From: Galbula dea
Lineage: Eukaryota; Chordata; Aves; Piciformes; Galbulidae
NCBI GenBank assembly: GCA_013399015.1
Contig: VWZX01010527.1
Span: forward strand, 1,550,001-1,614,000
Direction: 5' to 3'
Length of the DNA stretch: 64,000 nucleotides
Part shown: in pieces, positions 60,701 to 64,000 of the stretch
Layout of the letters: each line of letters begins with the position of its first letter
Numbering within the stretch: position 1 is the stretch's first letter
Made by a program: the position numbers and the translations under genes
The notes under the pieces: model-generated
What the model was told of the DNA's origin: nothing
Databases searched by the model: none
What the model saw: only the letters and a program-made list of their open reading frames with translations

Positions 60701-63685
60701 CTTGAAGATGACGACTGTAATTTTGAGTTAGAGTTTATATTCTGTGGAAAAGCAGGGTAGAAACAGATGTAGAGTATGACAGCATTAAGAAGTCTTTGGT
60801 GTTGAAGAGAGAGGGAGTTGATTTTGTTTCTGATATCCCCAAAGCATCAATACAATTACAACCTTACATGTTCATTACATTTTATTGTAAAGCTTTGCAA
60901 ATGTTCAATACATTCTCCCCTGAAAAGATACTGGAATTCTGACCCCTTCTTTGGATTTAGATGTGTAATTCTAGATGATCTAAAACCATATATGGTCGTA
61001 AGAGGGAAAAATACCGCTAGAACAGACAGAGCTGGACTCTTCCATACCACTTCTGTTGTGGTAGAACTACAACCCTTGCTCTTCTGGGTTACTGACCAGA
61101 CCTTCTCACTGATGAAGACTTTTCTGAGTTCTACCAACAAAACTTGTGGCCTGGCAAAGGCAGTTCCCACTGACCACCACAGCCAATTCCCCCCCTTCAG
61201 AGGATGGGTGAGCTCTCTTTGCAACATGTCCACTTCTGGCAGAAGAGAGCCTGCCTGAGTGCTAACCTACCCTGCTACACAAAGCAGTGCTGAATGCTAA
61301 ACCCCACAGGGACCCTTCCCATTTACTTACACAGCATAGCTCTGTAAGTGGTAGCAGAAGAGCCACATCAAGACTACTAAAACAAGCTCCCAAAGCAAGC
61401 TGGACTTTAAAATATGGAAAAACTGATAAAATGCTTGAACCTGATGAAAGCCCATAGACGAGATGGTAACAAAATTGCCACGAGCTCAGTTTCCTCAGAT
61501 ACAGCCTGTTTTCTCCACCTGGAACTTCAGAATTGAAGGAAGGGTTACTCCTATTGGCCTGGAATTACTACACTATGTTGCTCCAAACAAAGCCACGGCA
61601 CAGCTTTATTCAACCTGATGCTCATACAAAAATTTCAGATGTTGAGAGAACAGGCACTGATCCAGTCTACAGAGTACATGTAGAGCTTCCAGGAAAACCA
61701 GGTAATCCACCATGTACATGCTGTGCTGTTACCATCCCCTGTATGAATGTGCTCTAACTCTCAAAAAGGCAAGGAAAGGTGATCAGAACTGAAATTAAAG
61801 GCTGTGGAAGCTTTGGCTCTCCCTTTTATACTCTGCTATTACATTTATGTATCTTGTTATCTACTGAAAAGGGGTATCTATAAAAGCCACAAACAGAAAA
61901 TCAAGTTCTATAGACAAAGTTACATAGAAAACAGGCACATGTTTGGAAAAGTACAGATAATTAAGCACTGAAAAAGAACAACAAAGGAAGTTGTTAATTC
62001 TCTATCTTGATGCCTTCAAACCAAACTCAAAAGCTTATTTGCTTTCAACAACTCATCTGATGAGCAAGAGTCAGTGTAATGCTAGGATAATATACCAAAC
62101 CCTATGAATACTGAATGAAATGAAAGCAAATTAAGTAGTTAACTGTTTTAAAGGTTATAAACAAATAAAGGGAAGCTATTATAAAAAAAAAATACACATC
62201 CAGTCAACAGCAGATGGTAAGGTAAGAATGTGCTAATCAAACAACCTGAACAACACTTATCAACAAGTTAACACTGAAGCTGCACTGGTGGTTACACTAC
62301 CCAGCTATCTCAAGTACTCTCTCTGTATCTAAAAAAAGCTTCTTGTGACATTTAATCTGATTAACGACCAGGCAATGCTGCATAAACAGAAAACACTTTA
62401 GATTGTGGTGAGGTGGGGTGCCTACGTTCCTCTGTTCCTCACATAACAGACACCTGTATGACTAATGCAATGACTTTCACACCTGCCATTTAAGCAAGCC
62501 TTTCCCCAGGCCACAGATTAACACTGACTCTACCAACATATTTATCAGGATGAACAGTCACAGGATGGCAAAGAGGACAGGAAAATGGTGTTGCACCATG
62601 CTGGCTGCTCTTCCTAGTGTTGAAGAATGGATCTGACTGCTCCTACACACTTTTCCCACTCTCATCTCAGAGATGTCTCTCATCAAGACAGGGATGTCTT
62701 CGGGTACGCAAGCTAGCCCAGATCCCTTCGTCTCTCATCAGCCTTGGAGGCCACAAAAACATTGTTAAATCTTCCCCTGCCTCCATACAACATGGATATC
62801 CCATCTTGGAACCTGAAACCCTCCAGTAGGACTCTACATGCAGCATCACATACTTGAACTAGAGTAACACCCAGAATTCACTTCCAAACTCAAATTCTCT
62901 CTTAAATTCTACTTTAGAGATGAGGACAAACAAAATATTCATCTATGGAAATACAAGAAATGTTTTTTCCCTTGGACTCTAAGGTCAGCCCACCTTCTTT
63001 CTTTAAAAAAACCCAGAAATACTCTCAGCAAAGAGATTTTTACTCCACTTTCCCCCTTGTTTTGAATACCAGCTCTACAGTGATCTGGATGTTGCTTTCC
63101 TGAGCCAACATTACCACTTTCAAACAGCGTTTGCACTCAATTTGAGAGCCTCAAAATACACTGCTACTCAGGGAGTGTCCAATAGTTCCTGCAGGTAAGC
63201 CAAGGATTAGCCAAAAAGGCAACTGGTATTTCCAGTGTTGCCAGCTTTAGAAAGGTGAGTTTCCTATAGGATGGATGACCCATAAACAGAACAACAAAAG
63301 GAATTCCTGGAATGGACAAGGAGGAGCCATGACAACTGTTCAGGTCATCTCCACAAGATGTTCATACAGAATATACAAGTGTCAGTATAACCAAAACTCC
63401 CAGGGATATCTGCAGTACACACAGGTACTGCAACACTCCAAGATACAAGACATGTCAAAAGTAGACTGCTACCTCTACTGTCATCCATCTCCCCATCTCT
63501 TGAGTGTTCTGACTGGGCATCTGGGGGTGTTTGAAGCACAGCCACACTGTTCTGATTTATAATCTTCAGTTTAAGCTTTGGTTTCGTCCGTTTTCTTCTC
63601 GGCACTGTAACAGTGAGGCTCTGTAACTGAGACATGCCGGATTCTGTCAAGCAGACTCCATCCTGGGTGTATGTCTTCGGTGGTT
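15651..63685 (-). CDS. KMT2C: KMT2C (MLL3) histone H3K4 methyltransferase, C-terminal ~3,811 residues in 38 coding exons
   Basis: KMT2C is the catalytic subunit of the MLL3 COMPASS-like complex (WDR5, RbBP5, ASH2L, DPY30, KDM6A, PTIP, NCOA6, PA1), which monomethylates H3K4 at enhancers. Joining the 38 exons listed below gives one open frame of 11,436 nt from the first full codon to the stop, and every junction is GT..AG with consistent phase. Order of parts: basic linkers (W1-W4), acidic linkers (W5-W10), HMG-box-like region (W11-W13), poly-Gln and TPRP repeats (W14), Pro/Gln and acidic region with LXXLL motifs (W15-W16), coiled coil (W20-W21), basic patch (W22), Cys cluster (W29-W30), extended PHD, FYRN and FYRC (W31-W32), Win motif (W33), SET and post-SET (W34-W38). 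The human protein is about 4,911 residues, so roughly the first quarter, with its N-terminal PHD fingers, lies beyond the window. KMT2D is the paralogue; the linker sequences and the GALNT11 neighbour fit KMT2C. No inactivating change is seen. Confidence 0.97.
15986..16094 (-). CDS. KMT2C: KMT2C exon W37: SET catalytic core
   Basis: Encodes YINHSCAPNCVAEVVTFERG and then KIIISSSRRIQKGEE. NHSCxPNC is the signature SET motif that binds S-adenosylmethionine and forms the pseudoknot. The acceptor TTTTGTAG precedes the G that completes Arg; the donor is GAG|gtaggg. Confidence 0.98.
16095..16499 (-). other. KMT2C intron W36-W37 (405 bp)
   Basis: No recognised repeat or gene; the open frames across it are noise. 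Confidence 0.8.
16500..16573 (-). CDS. KMT2C: KMT2C exon W36: SET domain
   Basis: 74 nt encoding NRGVYMFRIDNDHVIDATL then TGGPA and the first two bases of Arg. The segment lies between the SET-N strands and the NHSC motif and includes part of the substrate channel. Acceptor CTTTCAG, donor AAG|gtgggt. Confidence 0.98.
16574..17153 (-). other. KMT2C intron W35-W36 (580 bp)
   Basis: Unique-looking intron sequence; nothing recognised. Confidence 0.75.
17154..17270 (-). CDS. KMT2C: KMT2C exon W35: start of SET domain
   Basis: 39 residues, GLGLYAARDIEKHTMVIEYI then GTIIRNEVANRKEKLYESQ. The GLG turn is the SAM-binding GxG motif, and EYIGTIIR is the typical SET-N strand. Phase 0 at both ends. Confidence 0.98.
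17271..18149 (-). other. KMT2C intron W34-W35 (879 bp)
   Basis: AT-rich; no named repeat recognised. Confidence 0.75.
18150..18318 (-). CDS. KMT2C: KMT2C exon W34: Win-SET linker and SET-proximal helix
   Basis: PHTLNSTSTSKSFQSTVTG through WKSNVYLARSRIQ, 56 residues. It links the WDR5-binding motif to SET; YLARSRIQ runs into GLGLYAARD of W35. The acceptor is CCCTACAG and the leading G completes the Arg begun in W33. Confidence 0.97.
18595..18725 (-). CDS. KMT2C: KMT2C exon W33: end of FYRC and Win motif
   Basis: LPGVEACENYTFRYGRNPLM, then LPLAINPTGCARAEPKMSTHVK. GCARAEPK is the Win motif, whose central Arg enters the WDR5 pocket and anchors the methyltransferase core complex. Human KMT2C, as I recall it, has Ser where this copy has Ala (ARAE), which resembles KMT2A. 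Acceptor TTTTGCAG, donor AGAG|gtttgt. Confidence 0.97.
18851..18883. repeat. (AC)n(AT)n microsatellite inside a 203-bp intron
   Basis: About 33 bp of ATATATACAC alternating into ACACAC and then TATATA, in the W32-W33 intron (18726-18928). It lies about 45 nt downstream of the W32 donor. Confidence 0.9.
18929..19065 (-). CDS. KMT2C: KMT2C exon W32: FYRC domain
   Basis: VWDKILEPVASVRKESEML, then LFPGYLKGEDLFGLTVSAVA and RIAES. This is the second half of the FYRC fold, which packs with FYRN from W31. Acceptor TTGTTGTAG, donor TCG|gtgagt. Confidence 0.97.
19066..20027 (-). other. KMT2C intron W31-W32 (962 bp)
   Basis: No recognised repeat, RNA or coding segment; the flanking exons join in frame. 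Confidence 0.75.
20028..21147 (-). CDS. KMT2C: KMT2C exon W31: extended PHD finger, FYRN, start of FYRC
   Basis: 373 residues. Local residues 1-140 are a linker rich in Pro and Lys. Residues 144-250 form an extended PHD: CCFCHEEGDG, WVHLNCALW, CMFCHKMGATSGCH, YHFTCA and MLCPMHK supply the Cys/His ligands. Residues 258-330 are FYRN, starting SYFAVFRRVYVQRDEV. FYRC begins near residue 335 (RRCRYLCSIEEKDG). The acceptor is GATTTCTCAG and the donor is AAAG|gtacgt; the split Gly codon joins W32. Confidence 0.98.
21148..22983 (-). other. KMT2C intron W30-W31 (1.84 kb)
   Basis: Contains one CR1 tail (21985-22192). The rest is AT-rich and unrecognised. Confidence 0.75.
21985..22192 (+). mobile_element. 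CR1 LINE 3' end
   Basis: Runs through CACCATCCCTGGAGATCTAA, TTGGACTCAATGACCTTAAA and TTTTCCAACCTAAAGGATTC to end in ATTCTATGATTCTAAG, the standard CR1 3' end. Plus orientation, antisense to KMT2C, 5'-truncated. Confidence 0.92.
22984..23088 (-). CDS. KMT2C: KMT2C exon W30: second half of a split Cys cluster
   Basis: 35 residues, DSQEGSDKMKDIVFCSNNCF, then VLYSAAVQAKNSENK. The FCSNNC motif may pair with WCSHC of W29 to bind zinc; this is inference from cysteine spacing. Acceptor GATTCCCAG, donor AAA|gtaagt, phase 0. Confidence 0.95.
23089..24084 (-). other. KMT2C intron W29-W30 (996 bp)
   Basis: Begins, in the transcript, with the tandem repeat that copies the W29 splice donor. Nothing else is recognised. 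Confidence 0.8.
23921..24107. repeat. Tandem repeat, 46-47 bp unit, four copies, carrying the W29 5' splice site
   Basis: The plus-strand unit runs from AGGAACTCTGCTCCC through GCAGTACCTGTTTGAGG to GGCAGATCT. AGTACCTG recurs at 23941, 23987, 24033 and 24080 (spacings 46, 46, 47). The two middle copies are virtually identical; the outer two differ at a few bases. Each copy holds the minus-strand CTCAAACAG|gtactg, the exon W29 donor. The functional copy is the one at 24085. Confidence 0.97.
24085..24224 (-). CDS. KMT2C: KMT2C exon W29: first half of a split Cys cluster
   Basis: IAGYKDHSQNIAEGSALRPR then WCSHCKVVVLGSGVRKSFKD and LPLLKQ, 46 residues after the split Gly. Donor CAG|gtactg lies in the fourth copy of the 46-bp repeat. 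Reading past it reaches TAG after eight codons, so the copies downstream cannot extend the protein. Acceptor TTCTAG. Confidence 0.95.
24225..25145 (-). other. KMT2C intron W28-W29 (921 bp)
   Basis: About a third of it is a CR1 tail (24512-24850). The rest is unrecognised. Confidence 0.8.
24512..24850 (-). mobile_element. CR1 LINE 3'-end fragment
   Basis: The plus strand reads the reverse of a CR1 tail: ACAGAATGTTAGGGGTTGAA, AGGGACCTCTGGAGATCATC, CTGCTAAAGCAGGTTCACC, then CACTGACCCTTGTCCTATCA and CAGGCTAAACAGACC. It lies in the same orientation as KMT2C and is one of the longer CR1 remnants here. Confidence 0.93.
25146..25398 (-). CDS. KMT2C: KMT2C exon W28: linker
   Basis: 84 residues, NISSVVAAFSNLLHVRIPNS, then YEVSNAPDIPSSMATTNSH and later GSYGLKQPNVPLPASSN. 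The acceptor is TTGCTTTTAG at 25399-25400. An internal TACTTCAG at 25237 mimics an acceptor and would also be in frame, but would drop 54 residues that match the KMT2C linker. Donor AATG|gtgagt. Confidence 0.93.
25607..25761 (-). CDS. KMT2C: KMT2C exon W27: linker
   Basis: 51 residues, SEAKRNYIKSEPASGVLPGS, then FFASQLGPSQNGPKSGLISV and ITLHPTAAE. IKSEP is a candidate sumoylation-type psi-K-x-E site if read as IKSE. Acceptor TATTTTCAG, donor GAG|gtaaaa. Confidence 0.94.
25860..26038 (-). CDS. KMT2C: KMT2C exon W26: acidic Pro/Ser linker
   Basis: VQDHCEDRDTPDSFVPSSSP then ESVVGMEISRYPDLSVVKEE and PSPIIPILPSSTGK. Starts after TATTCCAG; a split Gly codon joins W27. Only 98 bp of intron separate W26 from W27. 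Confidence 0.95.
26039..26863 (-). other. KMT2C intron W25-W26 (825 bp)
   Basis: No recognised repeat or gene. Confidence 0.75.
26864..27011 (-). CDS. KMT2C: KMT2C exon W25: linker
   Basis: TKALGPKQFQLPFRPQDDLL then ARAMAQGPKTVDVPASLPTP and PHNNQEEL. Acceptor GGTTTTAG, donor TTAAG|gtaggt. The split Arg codon joins W26. Confidence 0.95.
27012..27762 (-). other. KMT2C intron W24-W25 (751 bp)
   Basis: Unrecognised intron sequence. Confidence 0.75.
27763..27904 (-). CDS. KMT2C: KMT2C exon W24: Pro-rich linker, NAGNAG acceptor
   Basis: QNNLSNPPTPPASLPPTPPP, then VACQKLVNGFATTEELAGKA and GMLGGHD. The acceptor reads GGTGCAGCAGAAC, a NAGNAG pair, so the first Gln can be kept or skipped. It can join W23 or, in frame, W22. 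Confidence 0.93.
27905..29184 (-). other. KMT2C intron W23-W24 (1.28 kb)
   Basis: AT-rich with no named repeat recognised. Confidence 0.75.
29185..29349 (-). CDS. KMT2C: KMT2C exon W23: probable 55-residue cassette exon
   Basis: QLSLLPLMEPIIGVSFAHFL then PYGSGQLNGGNRLVGSFGSA and TLDGASDYYSQLIYK. 165 nt, phase 0 on both sides, so skipping keeps the frame (LKQ then QNNLS). I recall KMT2C forms with and without this segment. The acceptor ATGTAGCAGC is NAGNAG and follows a long T-run. Confidence 0.85.
29542..29754 (-). CDS. KMT2C: KMT2C exon W22: basic patch, NAGNAG acceptor
   Basis: 71 residues. QTAGNQMQGAFGCSNSQLQR is followed by a strongly basic stretch with KKQRNKRTQRTGEK and SKKRKKEEEEK, then AIYPNADTFIQLKQ. 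The basic stretch is a good bipartite nuclear-localisation candidate. The acceptor reads ATACCAGCAGAC, so the first Gln may be optional. Donor CAG|gtaggt. Confidence 0.93.
29755..31302 (-). other. KMT2C intron W21-W22 (1.55 kb)
   Basis: AT-rich; contains a C9-type homopolymer near 30903. No repeat family recognised. Confidence 0.7.
31303..32991 (-). CDS. KMT2C: KMT2C exon W21: large exon, end of coiled coil, low-complexity linker, LXXLL
   Basis: 563 residues, phase 0. It opens IRKQQKEHAELIEEYRIKQQ, continuing the coiled coil of W20. A Pro/Gln-rich linker follows, then PRVEFEDNNPFSESFQERER with a helical RERKERLREQQERQRIQLM. SLIQLYSDIIPEEKGKKKRT carries a Lys/Arg cluster. A long Ser/Thr/Pro/Glu stretch (PSTPHSDITAPSTPTIS) follows, and near the end ELLKHLLKSKKSSSLLNQK has an LXXLL-type motif. 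The acceptor is TTAATTTTCAG and the donor GGAATG|gtgagc. The open frame continues 23 codons past the donor and a few before the acceptor; these are intron read-through. Confidence 0.97.
32992..35973 (-). other. KMT2C intron W20-W21 (2.98 kb)
   Basis: Contains a diverged CR1 tail (35275-35500). The more GC-rich stretch 34080-34440 does not match any element I recognise. Confidence 0.7.
35275..35500 (+). mobile_element. Diverged CR1 LINE 3' end
   Basis: GGAACAGGGCCCAGAGAGGC, ATTGGAGACTTACAAAACTT, GTGCTGAGCAACCTGGCTTA and TAGACTAGGTGATCTCCAGA follow the avian CR1 order. It ends near ATTATTCCATGATA. Plus orientation, antisense to KMT2C. Confidence 0.85.
35974..36206 (-). CDS. KMT2C: KMT2C exon W20: coiled coil
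   Basis: 77 full codons: DSQRKQYEEWLQDTQQLLQM then QQKYLEEQIGAHRKSKKALS, QRTAKKAGREFPEEDAEQL and VTEQQSMVQKQLDQ. Charged Gln-rich heptad-like sequence predicts a coiled coil that runs into W21. Acceptor TTTTCTCTAG, donor CAG|gtaatc. Confidence 0.96.
36207..37891 (-). other. KMT2C intron W19-W20 (1.69 kb)
   Basis: No recognised element. Confidence 0.7.
37892..37955 (-). CDS. KMT2C: KMT2C exon W19 (64 nt)
   Basis: DGSLTPQISRPNPPSFGPGF plus V and the first base of Asn. Donor TCA|gtaagt; the A joins AT of W20 to give Asn. Acceptor ATTTATAG. Confidence 0.94.
38074..38152 (-). CDS. KMT2C: KMT2C exon W18 (79 nt)
   Basis: FPFMGQPVPGTQTTEGQNHM then QQAITQ. Acceptor TATCAATAG has a weak pyrimidine tract; its leading G completes Arg. 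Donor CAG|gtaaca. Confidence 0.94.
38153..39368 (-). other. KMT2C intron W17-W18 (1.22 kb)
   Basis: Holds the first copy of a ~200-bp duplicated segment (38477-38680) and a run of AAT/AAC triplets near 38427-38455. No recognised gene. Confidence 0.75.
38477..38680. repeat. Duplicated ~200-bp segment, copy 1
   Basis: Shares CTTTTGAGCTGGCCT, CATGTTTCATTAAC, CAATTAAATTCTAG, AATGACAGTTTATCTTA and CAGAATTATTTG, in the same order and spacing, with 40086-40292. Identity by eye is around 85-90%. The family is not recognised. Confidence 0.9.
39369..39480 (-). CDS. KMT2C: KMT2C exon W17
   Basis: FDAITDPIMKAKMVALKGIN then KVMAQSNMGMPPMVMN. Acceptor TCTTTTATAG, donor AACAG|gtaggc. It lies between the two duplicated intron segments but is itself present once. 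Confidence 0.96.
39982..40050 (-). mobile_element. Short CR1 LINE 3' remnant
   Basis: CAGAATGGTTGAGGTTTGAA then GGCACCTCCAGAGGTCATCT is the reverse complement of the last part of CR1. Only about 70 bp remain. Confidence 0.8.
40086..40292. repeat. Duplicated ~200-bp segment, copy 2
   Basis: Direct repeat of 38477-38680 at an offset of about 1,610 bp, separated by small indels. It starts at AGTAGGTTAAATTTGACTTT and ends about CAGAATTATTTGGGATG. Confidence 0.9.
40718..42540 (-). CDS. KMT2C: KMT2C exon W16: large exon, acidic region, LXXLL motifs, Gln-rich helix
   Basis: 607 full codons. It opens YGFPGGGHGPPSGQERFLGP; QLRRSLSIDMPRPVN and ILGQAFIELRHRAPDGRPRL follow. A strongly acidic stretch has VKDLDVKDLEGVEVKDLDDE and LDTLDNLETNDPHLDDLLR, then FDIIAYTDPDLDMGDKK. 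LDDLL and LLQDLL are LXXLL nuclear-receptor-box motifs. The end, LLEEQPLLLQDLLDQERQEQ then QQQRQMQAMIRQRSEPFFPN, predicts a helix. The acceptor is TTTATTTTAG and the donor ATCG|gtatgt. KKSTTENEIKTEVLSP is a candidate sumoylation site (IKTE). Confidence 0.97.
42541..43402 (-). other. KMT2C intron W15-W16 (862 bp)
   Basis: AT-rich; no recognised repeat. Confidence 0.75.
43403..43728 (-). CDS. KMT2C: KMT2C exon W15: Gln/Pro-rich linker
   Basis: 108 residues plus a split Arg. RQKLREIILQQQQQKKNAV is a charged Gln helix that continues from W14 (EKLRQ). IFNRPPPPYPGNIRSSVV contains a PPPPY (PPxY-type) motif that could bind WW domains, by inference. Acceptor TTTCAAACAG, donor CTTAG|gtaagc. Confidence 0.96.
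43729..44726 (-). other. KMT2C intron W14-W15 (998 bp)
   Basis: No recognised element. Confidence 0.75.
44727..46601 (-). CDS. KMT2C: KMT2C exon W14: poly-Gln and DPYxxPPxTPRP repeat exon
   Basis: 625 residues, phase 0, the longest exon here. It begins QMRQKSKQQAKIEATQKLEQ (helical), then a pure run of 12 Gln (46494-46529). SGSDTPSSGIQSPLTPQTGS follows. From about 46180 to 44960 a 12-residue unit of the form DPYxxPPxTPRP occurs about twelve times (DPYAKMVGTPRP, DPYERPPLTPRP, DPYSQPPGTPRP, DPYMQQPPTPRP and so on), with further degenerate copies. TPxP sites suit proline-directed kinases, though the function of the array is unknown to me. The exon closes ADTEKLRQ and joins RQKLREI of W15. The acceptor AATTTTAAAACAG is weak; the donor is CAG|gtgaaa. 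Confidence 0.97.
46494..46529 (-). repeat. Poly-Gln tract, 12 codons (CAG/CAA)
   Basis: Mixed CAG and CAA codons, with at most four consecutive CAG. It is flanked by Glu on one side and Phe on the other. The interruptions make large expansion unlikely. Confidence 0.97.
46602..47257 (-). other. KMT2C intron W13-W14 (656 bp)
   Basis: No recognised element. Confidence 0.75.
47258..47440 (-). CDS. KMT2C: KMT2C exon W13: end of HMG-box-like region and charged helix
   Basis: 61 residues, QKARDNRAALRINKVQMSND then SMKRQQQQDSIDPSARIDSD, LFKDPLKQRESEHEQEWKFR and Q. The first part completes the HMG-box-like fold begun in W11-W12; the rest is charged and probably helical. Acceptor CCTTTTGTAG, donor CAG|gtgtgt. 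Confidence 0.97.
47441..49490 (-). other. KMT2C intron W12-W13 (2.05 kb)
   Basis: The stretch 48590-49130 is purine-rich on the plus strand. No repeat family or gene recognised. Confidence 0.7.
49491..49564 (-). CDS. KMT2C: KMT2C exon W12: HMG-box-like region
   Basis: WATRVKQIAKLWRKASSQER then APYV. Trp and basic helix positions with the QERAPYVQKAR pattern resemble the core of an HMG box. Acceptor TTGATTGCAG, donor GTG|gtaaga. Confidence 0.96.
49681..49895 (-). CDS. KMT2C: KMT2C exon W11: linker and start of HMG-box-like region
   Basis: DKNPAFNPMVSDPNSSWAPS, then MSNAQRSTLKWEKEEALGEM and APVLYTNINFPNLKEEFP. The acceptor is GATTTGTCAG (49896-49897). A second AG six bases on would give a frame that cannot use the split Arg codon from W10, so the first is chosen. 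Donor CCCAG|gtagga. Confidence 0.95.
50148..50286 (-). CDS. KMT2C: KMT2C exon W10
   Basis: ENAFPRVPLMNGLIGPNPHL then PHTALASGGGLGTFSPITQQ and PYPDT, 45 residues. Acceptor TTCATTCCAG, donor ACCAG|gtaagt. Confidence 0.96.
50287..51457 (-). other. KMT2C intron W9-W10 (1.17 kb)
   Basis: AT-rich; no recognised element. Confidence 0.75.
51458..51577 (-). CDS. KMT2C: KMT2C exon W9
   Basis: LGGKDVEDLFTAVLSPATTQ then PAPLPQPPPPPQLMSLHSQ. A Pro-rich tail follows a short acidic helix. Acceptor GTTTTTGCAG lies 62 nt from the solo LTR. Donor CAAG|gtatgt. Confidence 0.96.
51640..52222 (+). mobile_element. Solo LTR of an ERVL-type endogenous retrovirus
   Basis: 583 bp from TGTTCTGGTTTTGGCTGGGA to GGGGTTAAATCACAACA, with TG..CA ends. 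Internal stretches such as GATAACACACTGGTATTTTA, GACCCAAAGGGATATTCCA and CTTATCTCAACCCCTGAGTC match the order of a common Neoaves LTR as I remember it. There is no internal retroviral sequence, so it is a solo LTR. Flanks (ATTAT before, ACTTT after) do not form a clean target duplication, which suggests age. It is antisense to KMT2C and fills most of the W8-W9 intron (51578-52257, 680 bp). Confidence 0.9.
52258..52290 (-). CDS. KMT2C: KMT2C exon W8, 33-nt exon
   Basis: AILGKLYKIP between a split Gly and a split Glu. Acceptor CTTTGTGCAG, donor CCCAG|gtatgt. Skipping it would remove 11 residues in frame. The LTR starts 35 nt past its donor. Confidence 0.93.
52467..52604 (-). CDS. KMT2C: KMT2C exon W7
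   Basis: GLDIGPISDDPSSMPQPNVS then QSSRPLSEEQLDGILSPELD and KMVID. Acidic and Ser-rich. Acceptor TTCCTTCAG, donor GATG|gtaaat. Confidence 0.96.
52605..54124 (-). other. KMT2C intron W6-W7 (1.52 kb)
   Basis: Very AT-rich; no recognised element. Confidence 0.75.
54125..54229 (-). CDS. KMT2C: KMT2C exon W6
   Basis: STDDPLADLSEVLNTDDDIL then GILSDDLVKSGDHS, an acidic segment. Acceptor CTTCTACAG, donor TTCAG|gtatgt. Confidence 0.96.
54230..55740 (-). other. KMT2C intron W5-W6 (1.51 kb)
   Basis: Contains an old LINE tail (55130-55400). The rest is not recognised. Confidence 0.75.
55130..55400 (+). mobile_element. Ancient CR1/L3-type LINE 3' fragment
   Basis: CTCCTAACTATTAAAGCAAT, CAGATTCTGTAATGACCTTC and ACTATGATCC-like stretches follow the last few hundred bases of an old amniote CR1/L3-type element as I remember it. 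It is strongly diverged. Similar in kind to 9940-10450. Confidence 0.55.
55741..55927 (-). CDS. KMT2C: KMT2C exon W5
   Basis: EAFFGKDLLDTSRQNKMSLD then NLPEESLPLSCKTNLTTSFL and DPSSDPLLSSTSTPAQAKLG plus SQ. Acceptor TTCTTTGCAG, donor CAAG|gtatac. Confidence 0.96.
55928..57573 (-). other. KMT2C intron W4-W5 (1.65 kb)
   Basis: No recognised element. Confidence 0.75.
57574..57704 (-). CDS. KMT2C: KMT2C exon W4: basic linker
   Basis: WTEQLPDTPVEESTPASEST then EKIKKRYRKKKNKLEETFPA and YLQ. The Lys/Arg cluster is a nuclear-localisation candidate. Acceptor CTTTGTAG, donor CAG|gtaaag. Confidence 0.96.
57705..59709 (-). other. KMT2C intron W3-W4 (2.0 kb)
   Basis: AT-rich with homopolymer T and A runs near 58147-58165. 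No recognised element. Confidence 0.75.
59710..59829 (-). CDS. KMT2C: KMT2C exon W3
   Basis: IGGFMVRQRSRTGQGKTKRS then LSRKDSSGSVSEQLPGRDE. Basic then Ser-rich. Acceptor TCCTTGTTAG, donor GAAG|gtaagt. Confidence 0.96.
59961..60089 (-). CDS. KMT2C: KMT2C exon W2
   Basis: GDLMDCDGKSDSSPEREAVD then DDAKGAEGADGIKKRKRKPY and RP. Acidic then a KKRKRK nuclear-localisation-type cluster. Acceptor TTTTCTGCAG (an adjacent AAG makes a weak NAGNAG), donor CCTG|gtagga. Confidence 0.96.
60090..63472 (-). other. KMT2C intron W1-W2 (3.38 kb)
   Basis: The longest KMT2C intron fully in the window. Contains a T/TTG-rich stretch near 60482-60532. No repeat family or gene recognised, and W1 and W2 join in phase, so no exon is missing. 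Confidence 0.7.
63473..63685 (-). CDS. KMT2C: KMT2C exon W1 (first exon in window)
   Basis: PPKTYTQDGVCLTESGMSQL then QSLTVTVPRRKRTKPKLKLK, IINQNSVAVLQTPPDAQSEH and SRDGEMDDSR. The PRRKRTKPKLKLK stretch is basic. The acceptor is TTTTATAG; its first two bases finish a Glu codon begun in the exon beyond 64,000. Donor AGAG|gtagca. This maps near residue 1,100-1,150 of human KMT2C. Confidence 0.96.
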
Positions 63686-64000
63686 CTATAAAAGTTAAAT
63701 GAATCATAACAGCAATATAAAACTCTAACTTACATGTCTTAGATGTTTAGGTATAGCACTTTTAAGAGTTAATAATCCACGTGTATGGAGCTGATTCATG
63801 AGTGAGGAAATTGGTAAAAATAAACCAGAGATATCTGATACTGTCTTATACATTACAGTTACAGCTTTGTCATTTAGAGTCTGATGTCAAAGCCAGCAAC
63901 ACTCCAGCATTCAATCCTTGAATCCATCAAGGACTCATTAGAAAGAATGATTTGATTATGGATACTTGTGCACAGCAGGGTATTTCTGTATCCCTGCCAC
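63686..64000 (-). other. KMT2C intron, cut by the window edge
   Basis: Part of the intron upstream of W1. No exon is seen in these 315 bases. Confidence 0.75.

Noticed and set aside
63345..63707. Single-exon reading of W1 as a 120-residue protein starting at Met
   Set aside because: The first residues are intron read-through before an acceptor; the KMT2C part begins at EPPKTY.
1..64000. tRNA, CRISPR, operon, phage or toxin features
   Set aside because: None seen. The window is a vertebrate locus with introns, and nothing supports a prokaryotic or viral gene beyond the solo LTR.

Overview
The window is vertebrate nuclear DNA, almost certainly from a bird. It holds many degraded CR1 LINE tails ending in the usual avian ATTCTATGATTCT-type 3' ends. 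It also holds a solo LTR that opens TGTTCTGGTTTTGGCTGGGA, which I recognise as a common ERVL-type LTR of Neoaves. It contains no prokaryotic, plasmid or phage sequence. All gene content is split into exons with GT..AG introns, and nearly all of the rest is intron.

Two genes meet tail to tail. On the plus strand, positions 316 to about 12,070 hold the last three coding exons of GALNT11, a Golgi O-GalNAc transferase. These exons encode nearly the whole C-terminal ricin-type lectin domain (124 residues), followed by a 3' UTR. On the minus strand, from 63,685 down to about 13,690, lie the last 38 coding exons and the 3' UTR of KMT2C (MLL3), the histone H3K4 mono-methyltransferase of the COMPASS-like complex. 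The same GALNT11-KMT2C convergent pair exists in human 7q36.1. I number the KMT2C exons W1 (63,473-63,685) to W38 (stop codon at 15,651) in transcription order. They join without a stop or frame error into 3,811 residues, about the last three quarters of the protein. The N-terminal PHD fingers and the promoter lie beyond 64,000.

KMT2C layout, 5' to 3': W1-W4 basic linkers with nuclear-localisation-like clusters; W5-W10 acidic or Pro-rich linker with a 33-nt exon; W11-W13 HMG-box-like region; W14 a 625-codon exon with poly-Gln and twelve DPYxxPPxTPRP-type repeats; W15-W16 Pro/Gln-rich and acidic sequence with LXXLL motifs; W17-W21 helical/coiled-coil and low-complexity sequence; W22-W24 basic patch and likely cassette exon; W25-W30 linker with a Cys cluster; W31-W32 extended PHD, FYRN and FYRC; W33 the WDR5-binding Win motif; W34-W38 pre-SET linker, SET and post-SET.

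I found no undescribed gene system. The most interesting sequence-level observations are: a 46-47-bp tandem repeat that copies the 5' splice site of W29 four times; a solo LTR making up about 86% of one intron beside the 33-nt exon; three consecutive NAGNAG acceptors that each toggle one Gln around a probable cassette exon; and a ~200-bp duplicated segment flanking W17. Intron contents beyond the listed repeats were examined by eye only. Gene and domain names come from recognising the translated sequence, not from a database search.
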